Under the pieces are notes generated by a model. That model was not told the DNA's origin and ran no database searches. It saw only the letters and a program-made list of their open reading frames with translations. The position numbers and the translations under genes are program-made. Positions 31,836-40,630 of a stretch of 64,000 bases of DNA are shown here, one piece after another. The DNA comes from Streptomyces pyxinae (GTDB lineage Bacteria; Actinomycetota; Actinomycetes; Streptomycetales; Streptomycetaceae), in the NCBI RefSeq assembly GCF_024756275.1, contig NZ_JANUGQ010000001.1:1-64000 (forward strand). The letters run 5' to 3'. Every line of letters begins with the position of its first letter. Position 1 is the first letter of the stretch.

Positions 31836-32225
31836 ATGCCGGAGCACGAGTCGACGGACAAGCCGGAGTACGCGAGGGCCATGCGGCCCGAGGAGATCAC
31901 CCGGCTGTTCGTGGAGCGGTCCAACGCCGGGGACGCGGCCGGAGTCGCCGCGCTCTACGAGGAGGACGCGGTGCTGGCCTATCCGCCCGGTGAGCTGACG
32001 GTCGGGCGGGAGGCGATCCGCGCGCTGTGGGAGAAGGTGCTGTCCGGCCGCCCCCGCTTCGAGCCGGAATCGCCACTGCCCACGCTGATCAGCGGCGACC
32101 TCGCCCTCACCTCGACCCCGCCGAAGGACGGGGCCGGCGCCCGCGCCCAGGTGGTCCGGCGCCAGCCCGACGGCAGCTGGCTGCGCGTACTCGACCAGCC
32201 CGAGTTCACCCCGCCCGGCGCCTGA
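31836..32225 (+). CDS. NTF2-like / SnoaL-fold protein
   Basis: 129 aa. The pattern RPEEITRLFVERSNAGDAAGVAALYEEDAVLAYPPGELTVGREAIRALWEKVL is the typical first half of the DUF4440/SnoaL-like fold; the end GSWLRVLDQPEF completes the sheet. Such proteins bind small molecules or act as small isomerases or cyclases; the reaction cannot be predicted. The ATG at 31836 follows AGGAGGAGCCC, a very strong ribosome site. It is divergent from lysR and probably its target. Upstream (31740-31815) lies a run of imperfect GACCGAAG repeats. Confidence 0.85.
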   Translation: MPEHESTDKPEYARAMRPEEITRLFVERSNAGDAAGVAALYEEDAVLAYPPGELTVGREAIRALWEKVLSGRPRFEPESPLPTLISGDLALTSTPPKDGAGARAQVVRRQPDGSWLRVLDQPEFTPPGA

Positions 32226-32295
32226 CCCCCTCGGCCGCACCCCCGCGCCGCGGCGGTGGCCGGCACACACGCGCCCGCCGGCCGCCGGACGCACA

Positions 32296-32340
32296 GCGGT
32301 GACGGGCGGCTGGGCGGCTCGTACCGCCCGCCGTCACCGC
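32296..32340. terminator. Terminator between convergent genes
   Basis: GCGGTGACGG and CCGTCACCGC (10-bp perfect stem) around a 25-base GC-rich loop. The right arm overlaps the end of the MFS gene; the element can end both the NTF2-like and the MFS transcript. Confidence 0.6.
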
Positions 32341-33803
32341 GTACGCGAACGGGTGCGCAGGAACAGGGCGCTGGTGAGGGTGCCGAGGAGCACGAGGGCG
32401 GCGTTCACCGCGATCGCGACCTTCAGACCGCCGAGGACGGCCGGGGCTCCGGCCCCGGTCATGGCAGCGGTGGCGACGGCGCTCATGACCGGCGTGCCCA
32501 TGGTGATGCCGACCTGCTGGGTCATGGTGGCGAGGCCGGTGGCCAGGCCCTGTTCGTGATCGGCGAGCCCCGAGGTGGCGGTGACCATGAAGCCCACGAT
32601 GACGAGCATGTTGCCGACCCCACCGGCGAAGGTGCCGATCAGCAGCAGCCACATCGACGAGCGGTCGTCCCCGAGGCCGAGCAGCGCGGTCGTGAAGACG
32701 GTCTGCAGAAGGCCGCCGGTGATCAGCGTCGACGTGCTGCCGATCTGTCCGATGACCTTCGGGGCGATGGTGCCGCCGAGGACCGTTCCGATGCCGAGCA
32801 CGCCGAAGGACAGCCCGGCGGCGAGCGGCGAGAAGCCGAGCACCTTCTGGAGGTGGAGCGTCAGCAGGAAGACCAGGGAGGTCTCGGTGAGGAACGCGAC
32901 CAGACCGGCGATGTTGCCCCAGGCCACCGACCGCTTGCCGAGCACACCGAGCGGCACGAGCGGCGCGGACACCGTGCGCTCGACGGCGTAGAACACCAGC
33001 AGCAGGGCGACACCCACGGCCAGCGGCACCAAGGCCTCCACCGAGCCCCAGCCCTTCTCGCCCGCCCGGGTGAGCCCGAAGACGACAGCCAGCAGGCCGA
33101 GCGTGACACTGACGGCGCCGGGCAGGTCCAGCGCGGGGCGCTCGTCGGGACGGGACTCCTTGATGACCGCCGGGGCGATGACCAGCACGGCGAGGGCGAC
33201 GGGCACATTGACGAAAAACGCCCAGCGCCACGACAGCAGGTCGGTCAGCAGACCGCCGAGGACGGCGCCGGTGGTGAATCCGGCCGACATGAGCGCCCCG
33301 TTGAGGCCGAGCGCCTTCTCACGCAGCGGGCCCTCCGGGAACGAGGTCGTCAGCAGCGAGAGTCCGGCCGGGGTGACCGCGGCGGTGGCCAGGCCCTGGA
33401 AGACGCGGGCCGCGATCAGTACCTCGGGGCTCCGCGCCAGACCGCCCACGAGCGAGGCCGCGCCCAGGACGACGAGGCCGCCGAGGAACAGCCGGCGGCG
33501 GCCGAACAGGTCCGCGACGCGGCCGAACAGCAGGGTGAAGCCGGCCGCGCACAGCGCGAACGAGGTGGCGATCCACTGCAGATGGGACAGCGAGAAACCC
33601 AGGCCCTCACCGATCACCGGCAGCGCCACGTTCAGGATGGAGAAATCCACGGCCAGCATGAACTGGGCCGCGAGCAACAGCACCAGCACCAGCCGGAGCC
33701 GGGGGGTGAGCGCGACCGGGGCCGCCCCGGCCGCGCTGCCGGAGGCGGTGTCCGCTGCGGTGCCGGAGGCGGTGCCGGCCGCCTCCACATCAGTGACAGA
33801 CAT
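32334..33803 (-). CDS. MFS drug exporter, DHA2 (14-helix) type
   Basis: 489 aa with about 14 membrane segments. Motifs: FMLAVDFSILNVALPVIGEGL in helix 1, the RVADLFGRRRLF loop (motif A), ARVFQGLATAAVTPA (motif B) and GFTTGAVLGGLLTDLLSWRWAFFVNVP (motif C region), all of the EmrB/QacA family that exports drugs with protons. The ATG at 33803 has GGGACTC upstream; the first 35 residues are an Ala/Gly/Ser tail. It is divergent from an XRE regulator with a perfect inverted repeat between them, so export is probably induced by ligand release of that repressor. Confidence 0.93.
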   Translation of the reverse strand: MSVTDVEAAGTASGTAADTASGSAAGAAPVALTPRLRLVLVLLLAAQFMLAVDFSILNVALPVIGEGLGFSLSHLQWIATSFALCAAGFTLLFGRVADLFGRRRLFLGGLVVLGAASLVGGLARSPEVLIAARVFQGLATAAVTPAGLSLLTTSFPEGPLREKALGLNGALMSAGFTTGAVLGGLLTDLLSWRWAFFVNVPVALAVLVIAPAVIKESRPDERPALDLPGAVSVTLGLLAVVFGLTRAGEKGWGSVEALVPLAVGVALLLVFYAVERTVSAPLVPLGVLGKRSVAWGNIAGLVAFLTETSLVFLLTLHLQKVLGFSPLAAGLSFGVLGIGTVLGGTIAPKVIGQIGSTSTLITGGLLQTVFTTALLGLGDDRSSMWLLLIGTFAGGVGNMLVIVGFMVTATSGLADHEQGLATGLATMTQQVGITMGTPVMSAVATAAMTGAGAPAVLGGLKVAIAVNAALVLLGTLTSALFLRTRSRTR

Positions 33804-33932
33804 GACGTCGAGTCCCTTTCCTCGTGTTTCCTGACACCCGGCGCGCTCGGTCGCGGCACGCGCGGTCACGAAGGAAGAGGCTCGTCGACACCCGGAATCC
33901 CAGCCAGGCCCCTCTCTCGCACAGCCGGCGCG

Positions 33933-33957
33933 AGGGTGGTCATCACACGACCACCCT
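33933..33957. promoter_or_regulatory. Perfect dyad in the MFS/XRE divergent promoter region
   Basis: AGGGTGGTC, 7-bp spacer ATCACAC, GACCACCCT: 9 bp arms with no mismatch. It is the only strong symmetry in the 240 bp between the two starts and is a good candidate operator for the XRE regulator. Confidence 0.6.
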
Positions 33958-34043
33958 GACGGCCTCCGGTCACCGGGCCGGGCGGGCATGATGGGGAAGT
34001 CAGTGGCCACGGCCTGTCGCACACCGCCGACCTGGAGGCATGG

Positions 34044-34943
34044 ATGGACGCCCCGTCCGAGCTGGGAGACTTTCTCAAGTCGCGTCGCGCCGCACTGCGC
34101 CCCGAGGAGGTCGGCATCGCTCCGCACCCGACCCGCCGCCGCGTCAGCGGTCTGCGCCGGGAGGAGTTGGCGATGCTCGCCGGGGTCAGCATCACCCACT
34201 ACACCCGTCTCGAACAGGGCCGGGCCACCGGCGCCTCCGACAGTGTGCTGGAGGCGATAGCGCGTACGCTGCGCCTCTCCGACGACGAGACGGCCCATCT
34301 GAAGGACCTCGCCCGCCCCGCCGCTTCGTCCCGGCCGGCCCCACCGCGGGCGGCCCATGCCGGCGCCTCAGCCCGGCAGTTGCTGGCGGCCATGAGCGAA
34401 GTTCCGGCCCTGGTCCTCAGCCGGCACAACGACGTCCTCGCCTGGAACCGCATAGGGCATGCGCTGCTCGCCGGACACCTGGCGCCCGAGAGCCCCGACA
34501 CACCGGCCACCCGCCCCAACCTGACCCGGATGCTGTTCCTGGACGAGCAGTACCGGGATCTGTTCACGAACTGGAACGAGGAGGCGCAACTCGGCGTGGC
34601 CTCCCTGCGCCTGATCGCCGGCCGCCATCCCCACGACCGCGCCCTCACCGAGCTTGTCGGACAACTCGTCATGAATTCCGAGGAGTTCGCCTCTCGCTGG
34701 GCCCGGCACCCGGTGCGCACCTGCACCTCCGGGGTGAAGCACCTGCGGCATCCGCTGGTCGGCGCGATGGACCTGAGCTTCGAGAACCTCGTCATCCCCG
34801 GGGCCTCCGGCCAGCGCCTCATCGCCTACACGGCCGAGCCCGGCTCGCCGTCGGAGGCCGCGCTGCGGCTCCTCGGCAGTGTGACGGCCCCGATGGCGCA
34901 GGACCCGCCGGTCGCACCGGGCCCGACGCCGGTACGGCGCTGA
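34044..34943 (+). CDS. XRE-family regulator with MmyB-type ligand domain
   Basis: 299 aa. Helix-turn-helix at residues 5-80 (LGDFLKSRRAALRPE, RRRVSGLRREELAMLAGVSITHYTRLEQGR), which is the standard start of the large Streptomyces family. The C-terminal MmyB-like domain follows (PALVLSRHNDVLAWNRIGHAL, TRMLFLDEQYRDLF, ASLRLIAGRHPHD, HPLVGAMDLSFENLVIPG), a PAS-like fold that can bind fatty acids. ATG at 34044 after CCTGGAGGCATGG; an ATG at 34040 is out of frame. It diverges from the MFS exporter and is its likely regulator. Confidence 0.92.
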   Translation: MDAPSELGDFLKSRRAALRPEEVGIAPHPTRRRVSGLRREELAMLAGVSITHYTRLEQGRATGASDSVLEAIARTLRLSDDETAHLKDLARPAASSRPAPPRAAHAGASARQLLAAMSEVPALVLSRHNDVLAWNRIGHALLAGHLAPESPDTPATRPNLTRMLFLDEQYRDLFTNWNEEAQLGVASLRLIAGRHPHDRALTELVGQLVMNSEEFASRWARHPVRTCTSGVKHLRHPLVGAMDLSFENLVIPGASGQRLIAYTAEPGSPSEAALRLLGSVTAPMAQDPPVAPGPTPVRR

Positions 34944-35003
34944 GACACCGCCGTACCGCCGTACGGCCCGCCCGGCCCGCTCGGCGTCGGACGACACCAC
35001 GGG

Positions 35004-35040
35004 ATCGTCGGCCCCGGACGGCTCACACCGGACCGACGAC
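35004..35040. terminator. Imperfect hairpin between convergent genes
   Basis: TCGTCGG (35005-35011) pairs with CCGACGA (35033-35039), with further partial pairing CCGG/CCGG inside. It lies between the XRE gene and the convergent TRIC-type gene. Confidence 0.4.
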
Positions 35041-35059
35041 GAACCCCCGGCTCAGGTCA

Positions 35060-35737
35060 CTAGGCGCTCGGCTGGTCCTCCGGGGCTTCGCGGGCCGAGG
35101 AGCGCCGGTTCCAGGCGCGTGGCGCCCGCCAGCGGAAGCGGAGCGCGGCCAGCCGGATCAGGAACGCGGAGACCGCGGCCAGTCCGCTGGTGACGGGGTT
35201 GAGCGCGTCGAAGCGGAGGCAGAGCACCACCATGGTGGCGCCGACGATCGCGGGGACGGCGTAGAGGTCCCGGTCCCAGCGGAGCAGCGAGGGCACCTCG
35301 TTGGCGAGTACGTCCCGCAGCACACCGCCCCCGACGGCGGTGGCAAGTCCCATGACGGCGGACGAGGTGAGGCCGAGCCCGTACTCGTACGCCTTGGTGG
35401 TGCCGGCCACGCAGAACAGCCCGAGTCCGGCCGCGTCGAAGACGTTGACCGCCGCCTGGGTGCGCTCGACCACCGGGTGGAGGAAGAACACCAGCACGGT
35501 GGCGACCAGGGGCATCAGGAAGTACCCGAGGTCGGTGAAGGCGGCGGGCGGTACGGCGCCGATGACGAGGTCGCGGAAGAGGCCCCCGCCCAGCGCGGTC
35601 ACCTCGGCCAGGACGGCCATGCCGAAGACGTCGAAGTTCTTCCGGACGGCGAGCAGCGCGCCGGAGATCGCGAAGACGAAGATGCCGACGAGGTCCAGCG
35701 CGTGTTGTACGGAGGGGGTGAACAGGTCCAGGAGCAC
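35060..35737 (-). CDS. TRIC/YicG-type cation channel family protein
   Basis: 225 aa with seven hydrophobic segments in two related halves, as in the bacterial TRIC (former UPF0126) trimeric channels. Duplicated signature: ISGALLAVRKNFDVFG...EVTALGGGLFRDLVIG in the first half and AVGGGVLRDVLANEVP in the second. The GTG at 35737 matches the usual family start (VLLDLFTPSVQHALDLVGIF); an open frame continues upstream through repeat DNA. The start codon lies inside a 14-bp perfect stem with a possible ribosome site (GGGG) in its loop. K+ or other cation conductance is the expected role. Confidence 0.88.
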   Translation of the reverse strand: MLLDLFTPSVQHALDLVGIFVFAISGALLAVRKNFDVFGMAVLAEVTALGGGLFRDLVIGAVPPAAFTDLGYFLMPLVATVLVFFLHPVVERTQAAVNVFDAAGLGLFCVAGTTKAYEYGLGLTSSAVMGLATAVGGGVLRDVLANEVPSLLRWDRDLYAVPAIVGATMVVLCLRFDALNPVTSGLAAVSAFLIRLAALRFRWRAPRAWNRRSSAREAPEDQPSA

Positions 35738-35766
35738 CGGGCATTTTACCCCGCCCGGTGCTCCTG
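35729..35766 (-). promoter_or_regulatory. Perfect stem-loop enclosing the start of the TRIC gene
   Basis: CAGGAGCACCGGGC (35729-35742), loop ATTTTACCCC, GCCCGGTGCTCCTG (35753-35766): 14 bp without mismatch. On the mRNA the GTG start is in the 3' arm and GGGG is in the loop, so the fold would block initiation. Related GGTGCTCCTG copies to the right suggest it arose by repeat inversion. Confidence 0.55.
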
Positions 35767-35937
35767 CCCGTGCTCCCACCTGGTGTTCCTGCCCGGTGCT
35801 CCCCCCGGGGCTCATGCCCCCTGGTGTTCCCGCCCGCCGGGGCCGGGGCCGGGGTCAGGACCCGAGCCATGCCCGGGGCCGGGTCCGGGACGCGGGTCCC
35901 CGCGTCGGCCGGACTCGCGCGCCCCGGGGCTGCCCGG

Positions 35938-37251
35938 CTAGCCCCGGTCGGCGGCCGGCTGCCCGGCTCCCCCAGTCGTTCTCCCGTGTCCGCCCTCGGC
36001 CGCTTCGCCGGGGCCGGCCGGCGGGGGTGCTCCCGGCGCCCCGGCCGGGCCCGGGGCGGGGGCGCCGCCCAGCACGCCGGGCACCGGCAGCTTGGGGTCC
36101 GCCTCCGCCGCGGGCGCGGGCACCCCGGGCACGGGGGCCGGCGGCTCCGGGCCGGACACCAGGTCCGGGGCGGGGCCGGCGTCCGCCGCCTCCGGCTCCT
36201 CCGCGACCGCCGCCGTCTCGGTCACCGCCTCGATACCGGTGGCCCGGGTGCGGACGAGGGTGCCCGCCTCGATCCCGGCCGTCCAGTGGCAGGCCACCCG
36301 GTGCCCGTCGCCGGTGTCGGTCAGCTCCGGCCGGTCGGTGGCGCACAGGGTGTCCTGCACCCACGGGCAGCGGGTGTGGAACCGGCACCCGGCGGGCGGG
36401 TTCGCCGGGGACGGCAGGTCCCCGTGGAGCAGGATGCGCTCCCGGCGGTCCTCCAGGTCCGGATCGGGCACCGGCACCGCCGACATCAGCGCCTTGGTGT
36501 ACGGGTGCCGGGGCGCGGCGTACAGGGCGTCGCTGGGCGCCTCCTCCACCAGCGACCCCAGGTACATCACCCCGATGACGTCCGAGATGTGCCGCACCAC
36601 CGCCAGGTCGTGGGCGATCACCAGATAGGTGAGGCCCAGTGACTCCTGGAGCTCCTCCAGCAGATTGATCACCTGCGCCTGGATGGAGACGTCCAGCGCG
36701 GAGACCGGCTCGTCGCAGATGATCACGTCCGGCTCCAGGACCAGCGCGCGGGCGATGCCGATGCGCTGGCGCTGGCCGCCGGAGAACTCGTGGGGGTAGC
36801 GGTTGAGCGCGTCGGCGGGCAGCCCGACCCGCGCCAGGATCTCCTTGATCTTCTCCCGGCGCTCCTCCCGGTCGGCGCCGATGCCGTGCGCGGCCATGCC
36901 CTCGGCGAGGATGGACTCGATGTTCTGCCGGGGGTTGAGGCTGCCCAGCGGGTCCTGGAAGACCATCTGGAGCCGGCGGCGGAAGCGGCGCATGGCCTCG
37001 TCGTCGAGACCGGCCAGGTCGGTGCCGTCGAAGACCACCTCGCCGGAGGTGATGCCGGTGAGCCGCAGCACGGCCCGGCCCAGGGTCGTCTTGCCGCAGC
37101 CGGACTCCCCGACCAGGCCGTACGTCTGGCCCGCCTCGACCTTCAGCGAGACCCCGTCCACCGCGTAGACATGGCCGACCACCCGGTCGAAGAGGATCCC
37201 CTTCCGGATCGGGAAGTGGACCTTGAGGCCGTCGAGTTCGAGCAGGCTCAT
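35938..37251 (-). CDS. Peptide ABC transporter ATP-binding protein (OppF/DppF type)
   Basis: 437 aa. ABC domain: Walker [18 protein letters not shown]-loop [13 protein letters not shown], signature [15 protein letters not shown], Walker [16 protein letters not shown], and the C-terminal oligopeptide-transporter module with the four-Cys Fe-S-like motif region ([15 protein letters not shown]...C). It energises peptide uptake with its partner OppD. The final ~100 residues are a Pro/Ala/Gly tail ([29 protein letters not shown]) absent from typical members. The ATG overlaps the oppD stop by ATGA. Last gene of the operon. Confidence 0.92.
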   Translation of the reverse strand: MSLLELDGLKVHFPIRKGILFDRVVGHVYAVDGVSLKVEAGQTYGLVGESGCGKTTLGRAVLRLTGITSGEVVFDGTDLAGLDDEAMRRFRRRLQMVFQDPLGSLNPRQNIESILAEGMAAHGIGADREERREKIKEILARVGLPADALNRYPHEFSGGQRQRIGIARALVLEPDVIICDEPVSALDVSIQAQVINLLEELQESLGLTYLVIAHDLAVVRHISDVIGVMYLGSLVEEAPSDALYAAPRHPYTKALMSAVPVPDPDLEDRRERILLHGDLPSPANPPAGCRFHTRCPWVQDTLCATDRPELTDTGDGHRVACHWTAGIEAGTLVRTRATGIEAVTETAAVAEEPEAADAGPAPDLVSGPEPPAPVPGVPAPAAEADPKLPVPGVLGGAPAPGPAGAPGAPPPAGPGEAAEGGHGRTTGGAGQPAADRG

Positions 37252-38252
37252 GCCGGCACCTCCGCGGTGGGCGGGACGGCGGGCAGGACCGGGTTGACAC
37301 AGCGCACCCGGTGGCCGGCGGCCCGTGGCTCGGTCAGTTCGGGGGTGCCGGTGAGGCACTCCAGTGTGTAGTGGTCGCAGCGCGGGGCGAAGGCGCAGCC
37401 GTCGGCCCAGGCGATCTTGTCGTTGATGGAGCCGCGGATGGGGTGGAGCGGCTCGCCGCGCGGGGCGTCCAGGCGCGGGATGGAGCCGAGCAGCCCGTGG
37501 GCGTACGGATGGGTGGGGTGGCCGAACAGCTCGCGGCGGCCCGCCGTCTCCACCGCCTTGCCCGCGTAGAGGACATTGACCTGGTCGCAGAGGCCGGCGA
37601 CCACCCCCAGATCGTGGGTGATCATCAGCAGCGCGGTGCCCTCCTGGTCGACCAGTTCCCTGAGCAGTTCCAGGATCTGGGCCTGGATGGTCACGTCCAG
37701 CGCGGTGGTGGGCTCGTCGGCGATGAGCAGCCGGGGCGCGCAGGCCACCGCCATGGCGATCAGCGCGCGCTGCCGCATCCCGCCGGAGAGCTGGTGGGGG
37801 TACTCCTTGAGCCGCCGGCCGGGGTCCGGGATGCCGACCCGGTCGAGCAGTTGGGCGGCCTCCTTCCGGGCGGGCTCGCCCTTGAGCCCCCGGTGGCGCC
37901 GGAGGATCTCGGTGACCTGAAGGCCGATCGGGACGACCGGGTTCAGCGAGGAGAGCGGGTCCTGGAAGATCATGGCCAGCTCGCGGCCGCGCAGGTCGCG
38001 CATCCGCGCGGGGCTCAGGGTGAGCAGGTCGGTGCCGTCGAAGTCGGCGCGCCCGCCGACGGTGACGCCCTTGGCCGGCAGCAGCCCCATCAGGGCGAGC
38101 GAGGTCACGGACTTGCCGCACCCCGACTCGCCCACCAGGCCCACGACCTGGCCCTGGCCTACGGTGAAGGAGACCCCGTCCACGGCGGTCGACGGCCGGC
38201 GGTCACGGCCGCCGAAGGTGACGGTGAGTTCGTCAACGGAAAGCAGTGGCAT
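37248..38252 (-). CDS. Peptide ABC transporter ATP-binding protein (OppD/DppD type)
   Basis: 334 aa. Walker [21 protein letters not shown]-loop [12 protein letters not shown], signature [15 protein letters not shown], Walker [16 protein letters not shown], switch His in [12 protein letters not shown]-terminal peptide-transporter domain with the cysteine motif ([14 protein letters not shown]). It pairs with the next gene as a heterodimeric ATPase. ATG at 38252; the stop overlaps the next start and the gene lies 6 bp behind the OppC-type permease, so all five genes form one operon. Confidence 0.93.
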   Translation of the reverse strand: MPLLSVDELTVTFGGRDRRPSTAVDGVSFTVGQGQVVGLVGESGCGKSVTSLALMGLLPAKGVTVGGRADFDGTDLLTLSPARMRDLRGRELAMIFQDPLSSLNPVVPIGLQVTEILRRHRGLKGEPARKEAAQLLDRVGIPDPGRRLKEYPHQLSGGMRQRALIAMAVACAPRLLIADEPTTALDVTIQAQILELLRELVDQEGTALLMITHDLGVVAGLCDQVNVLYAGKAVETAGRRELFGHPTHPYAHGLLGSIPRLDAPRGEPLHPIRGSINDKIAWADGCAFAPRCDHYTLECLTGTPELTEPRAAGHRVRCVNPVLPAVPPTAEVPA

Positions 38253-38258
38253 GGGACT

Positions 38259-39374
38259 TCAGCCTCGCAGCTTCGGATCGAGCGCTTCGCGCATGGCCTC
38301 GCCGAGCAGCGTGAAGCCGAGGGCGGTGATGATGATCCCGACCGCCGGATAGACGGCCATCATCGGCGCGTTGTCGAAGAACCGCTGGGCCTGGGAGAGC
38401 ATCACACCCCACTCCGGCACGGCCGGGTCCGGATTGCCGAGCCCCAGGTAGGAGAGGGCGGCGGCCTCGATGATGGCGGTGGCGAGGCTCAGGGTGGCCT
38501 GCACGATCACCGGGCTCAGCGAGTTGGGCAGGATCTGGGTGAGGACGATCCGCTTCCGGCGGATGCCGAGCGCCTTGGCGGCCAGCACATAGTCGGCGCC
38601 GCCCTGGGCGAGCATCGAGCCGCGCAACAGCCGGGCGAAGACGGGAATCTGCACCACCCCGACGGCGATCATGACGGTGGTGAGCGACTGTCCCATGACG
38701 GCCGCGATGGAGACCGCCAGCAGCAGCGAGGGCAGCGACAACAGGATGTCGATGACCCGCATGACCACGGTGTCGATCCGGCGTCCGGCCCGCCCGCCGA
38801 GGGTGACGGCGGCCCCGGAGAGCGTACCGATCAGCGCTCCGAGCAGCAGTCCGATGAGCATGGAGACCACCCCGACCAGCAGGGTCTGCCGGGCGCCGAC
38901 GAGCATCCGGGAGAACATGTCGCGTCCCAGATGGTCGAGACCGAACCAGTTCTCGCCGCGCGCTCCGACGAACTTCCCCTGATTGGCGAGGACTTCGCCG
39001 CGCCAAGTCTGGGCCGTGGGTGAGTACGGCGTCACCCACGGGCCGACCACGGCCACGACGACGAACAGGGCGATCACCACGGCGCCGATGACCGCCATCC
39101 GGTTGGACCGCAGCCGCCGGAACGCCTCTTTCCAGAGGCTGTTGCCCACGGTGGCCCCGGTCCGCCGGGTCAGTTCGGCGAGCCGGTCGATCTTCGCGGC
39201 CCGCCCGGTCGCGACGGCCCCGGCGGTCCCGGCCGTTCCTGCGGCTCCACCGCTTCCCTGGCTTCCCTTGGCTCCCTGGCTTCCCTTGCTTCCCTGGCTT
39301 TCACCGCGTTCCTTGCTTCCGTCTCCGGCATCGCTTTCCTTGCCGGCCTGGGTTCGATTGGTTCCGGCGGTCAT
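38259..39374 (-). CDS. Peptide ABC transporter permease (OppC/DppC type)
   Basis: 371 aa. The N-terminal 60 residues are low complexity (SKERGESQGSKGSQGAKG, then GAAGTAGTAGAVATG) and coded in part by a 9-bp tandem repeat at 39252-39296. The OppC N-domain (FRRLRSNRMAVIGAVVIALFVVVAVVGP) follows, then the permease core with the EAA loop (AAKALGIRRKRIVLTQILPNSLSPVIV) and AALSYLGLG. It forms the channel with OppB. One base separates it from the OppB-type gene upstream. Usual OppC proteins lack the long repeat tail. Confidence 0.92.
   Translation of the reverse strand: MTAGTNRTQAGKESDAGDGSKERGESQGSKGSQGAKGSQGSGGAAGTAGTAGAVATGRAAKIDRLAELTRRTGATVGNSLWKEAFRRLRSNRMAVIGAVVIALFVVVAVVGPWVTPYSPTAQTWRGEVLANQGKFVGARGENWFGLDHLGRDMFSRMLVGARQTLLVGVVSMLIGLLLGALIGTLSGAAVTLGGRAGRRIDTVVMRVIDILLSLPSLLLAVSIAAVMGQSLTTVMIAVGVVQIPVFARLLRGSMLAQGGADYVLAAKALGIRRKRIVLTQILPNSLSPVIVQATLSLATAIIEAAALSYLGLGNPDPAVPEWGVMLSQAQRFFDNAPMMAVYPAVGIIITALGFTLLGEAMREALDPKLRG
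39252..39296 (-). repeat. 9-bp in-frame tandem repeat, 5 copies, in the OppC-type gene
   Basis: Units GCTTCCCTG/GCTTCCCTT alternate on the + strand (third unit GGCTCCCTG), giving S-Q-G / S-K-G tripeptides in the cytoplasmic N-terminus. Copy number can change without shifting the frame. Confidence 0.75.
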
Positions 39375-39375
39375 G

Positions 39376-40380
39376 TCAGTGCACCCGCACTCTCGGGTCG
39401 ATGAGGCTGTACGCCAGATCGACCAGCAGGTTGATGAGGACGTACACCATCGCGATGAACATGATGAAACCGACGAGCACCGGGTAGTCCCGGGCGTCGA
39501 TCGAGGTGCGGATGAAGGAGCCGATCCCGCCGAAGGAGAAGACGGATTCGGTGAGCACCGCCCCGGAGAGCAGGCTGCCGGTCAGCAGGCCCACGGCGGT
39601 GACCACCGGCAGCAGCGCGTTGCGCAGCACATGGCGGACCCGGACCACCCGCTTCTCCAGGCCCTTGGACTCGGCGGTACGGACATAGTCCTCACCCACC
39701 ACCTCCAGCACACTGGCCCGGGTCATCCGGACGATGACGGCGAGCGGGATGGAGGCCAGGGTCACCGCCGGTAGCACCAGATGGACGAGCGCGTCCCAGG
39801 TGGCGTCGAACTCCCCGGTGAGCAGGCCGTCCAGGACGGCGAAGCCGGTGACACCGGTGGCGTCGAGACCGGTGGAGAGCCGTCCGTAGCTGGGGAAGAG
39901 GCCCAGGCCGACGGCGAAGACACCCTTGAGGAGCAGGGCGAGGAAGAAGACGGGTACGCAGATCCCGATCAGCGAGCCGGAGACCGCCGTCACATCGAGC
40001 CAGCCGCCGCGGCGCCGGGCCGCGAGGTAGCCGAGCGGGATGCCGGCCGCCACCGCGATCAGCATCGCGGCGACGCTCAGTTCCACGGTGGCCGGGAAGC
40101 GCAGTACGAACTCGTCCCACACCGGCTGGCCGGTCTGGGTGGAGGTGCCGAGGTCCAGCTGGACGACGCGCTTGAGGAAGCGGCCGTACTGGACCCAGAC
40201 CGGCTGGTCGAGCCCGAGGGCCCGGTTGATGCGTGCCACGTCGGCCTCGGTCGCGCGCTCGCCCAGGATGGCCGAGGCGGGCCCGCCGGGGAGCCGGTTC
40301 AGCCAGAGGAAGAGCAGGACCGACAGGCCGAGCAGGGTGGGAATGAGCTGGAGCAGTCGTCGTACGACGAGACGCAGCAC
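39376..40380 (-). CDS. Peptide ABC transporter permease (OppB/DppB type)
   Basis: 334 aa, six membrane segments. N-terminus VLRLVVRRLLQLIPTLLGLSVLLF is the OppB hallmark; PGGPASAILG, LGLDQPVWVQYGRFL and the EAA loop region (AESKGLEKRVVRVRHVLRNALLPVV) follow. The GTG at 40380 has AAGGGG seven bases upstream; the longer open frame contains repeat-rich non-protein sequence. The 250-bp gap to the binding-protein gene upstream carries GCACGGGC-type repeats but no clear terminator, so the gene is probably cotranscribed with the binding protein. Confidence 0.93.
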   Translation of the reverse strand: MLRLVVRRLLQLIPTLLGLSVLLFLWLNRLPGGPASAILGERATEADVARINRALGLDQPVWVQYGRFLKRVVQLDLGTSTQTGQPVWDEFVLRFPATVELSVAAMLIAVAAGIPLGYLAARRRGGWLDVTAVSGSLIGICVPVFFLALLLKGVFAVGLGLFPSYGRLSTGLDATGVTGFAVLDGLLTGEFDATWDALVHLVLPAVTLASIPLAVIVRMTRASVLEVVGEDYVRTAESKGLEKRVVRVRHVLRNALLPVVTAVGLLTGSLLSGAVLTESVFSFGGIGSFIRTSIDARDYPVLVGFIMFIAMVYVLINLLVDLAYSLIDPRVRVH

Positions 40381-40630
40381 CCCGGGCCCCTTTCTTGTGT
40401 TCTCGGTGAGGTCGTCACGGACGCGCCCGCGGTCACGGATACGGTCCGGCCCCCGCACGCCGGCCGTGGTACGGGTCCAGCCCCGTGCGCCCGCCCGCGC
40501 ACGAATACGGGCACGAGCACGCGCACGGGACGAGCACGGGCGCGGGAGCGGGGTCCGGATCCGGGTACGCCGGAGTGAGGTCCGCCCGGCCACCTGTGCT
40601 GGGGCCGGGCGAACCCGCGGGCTCCGCTGC

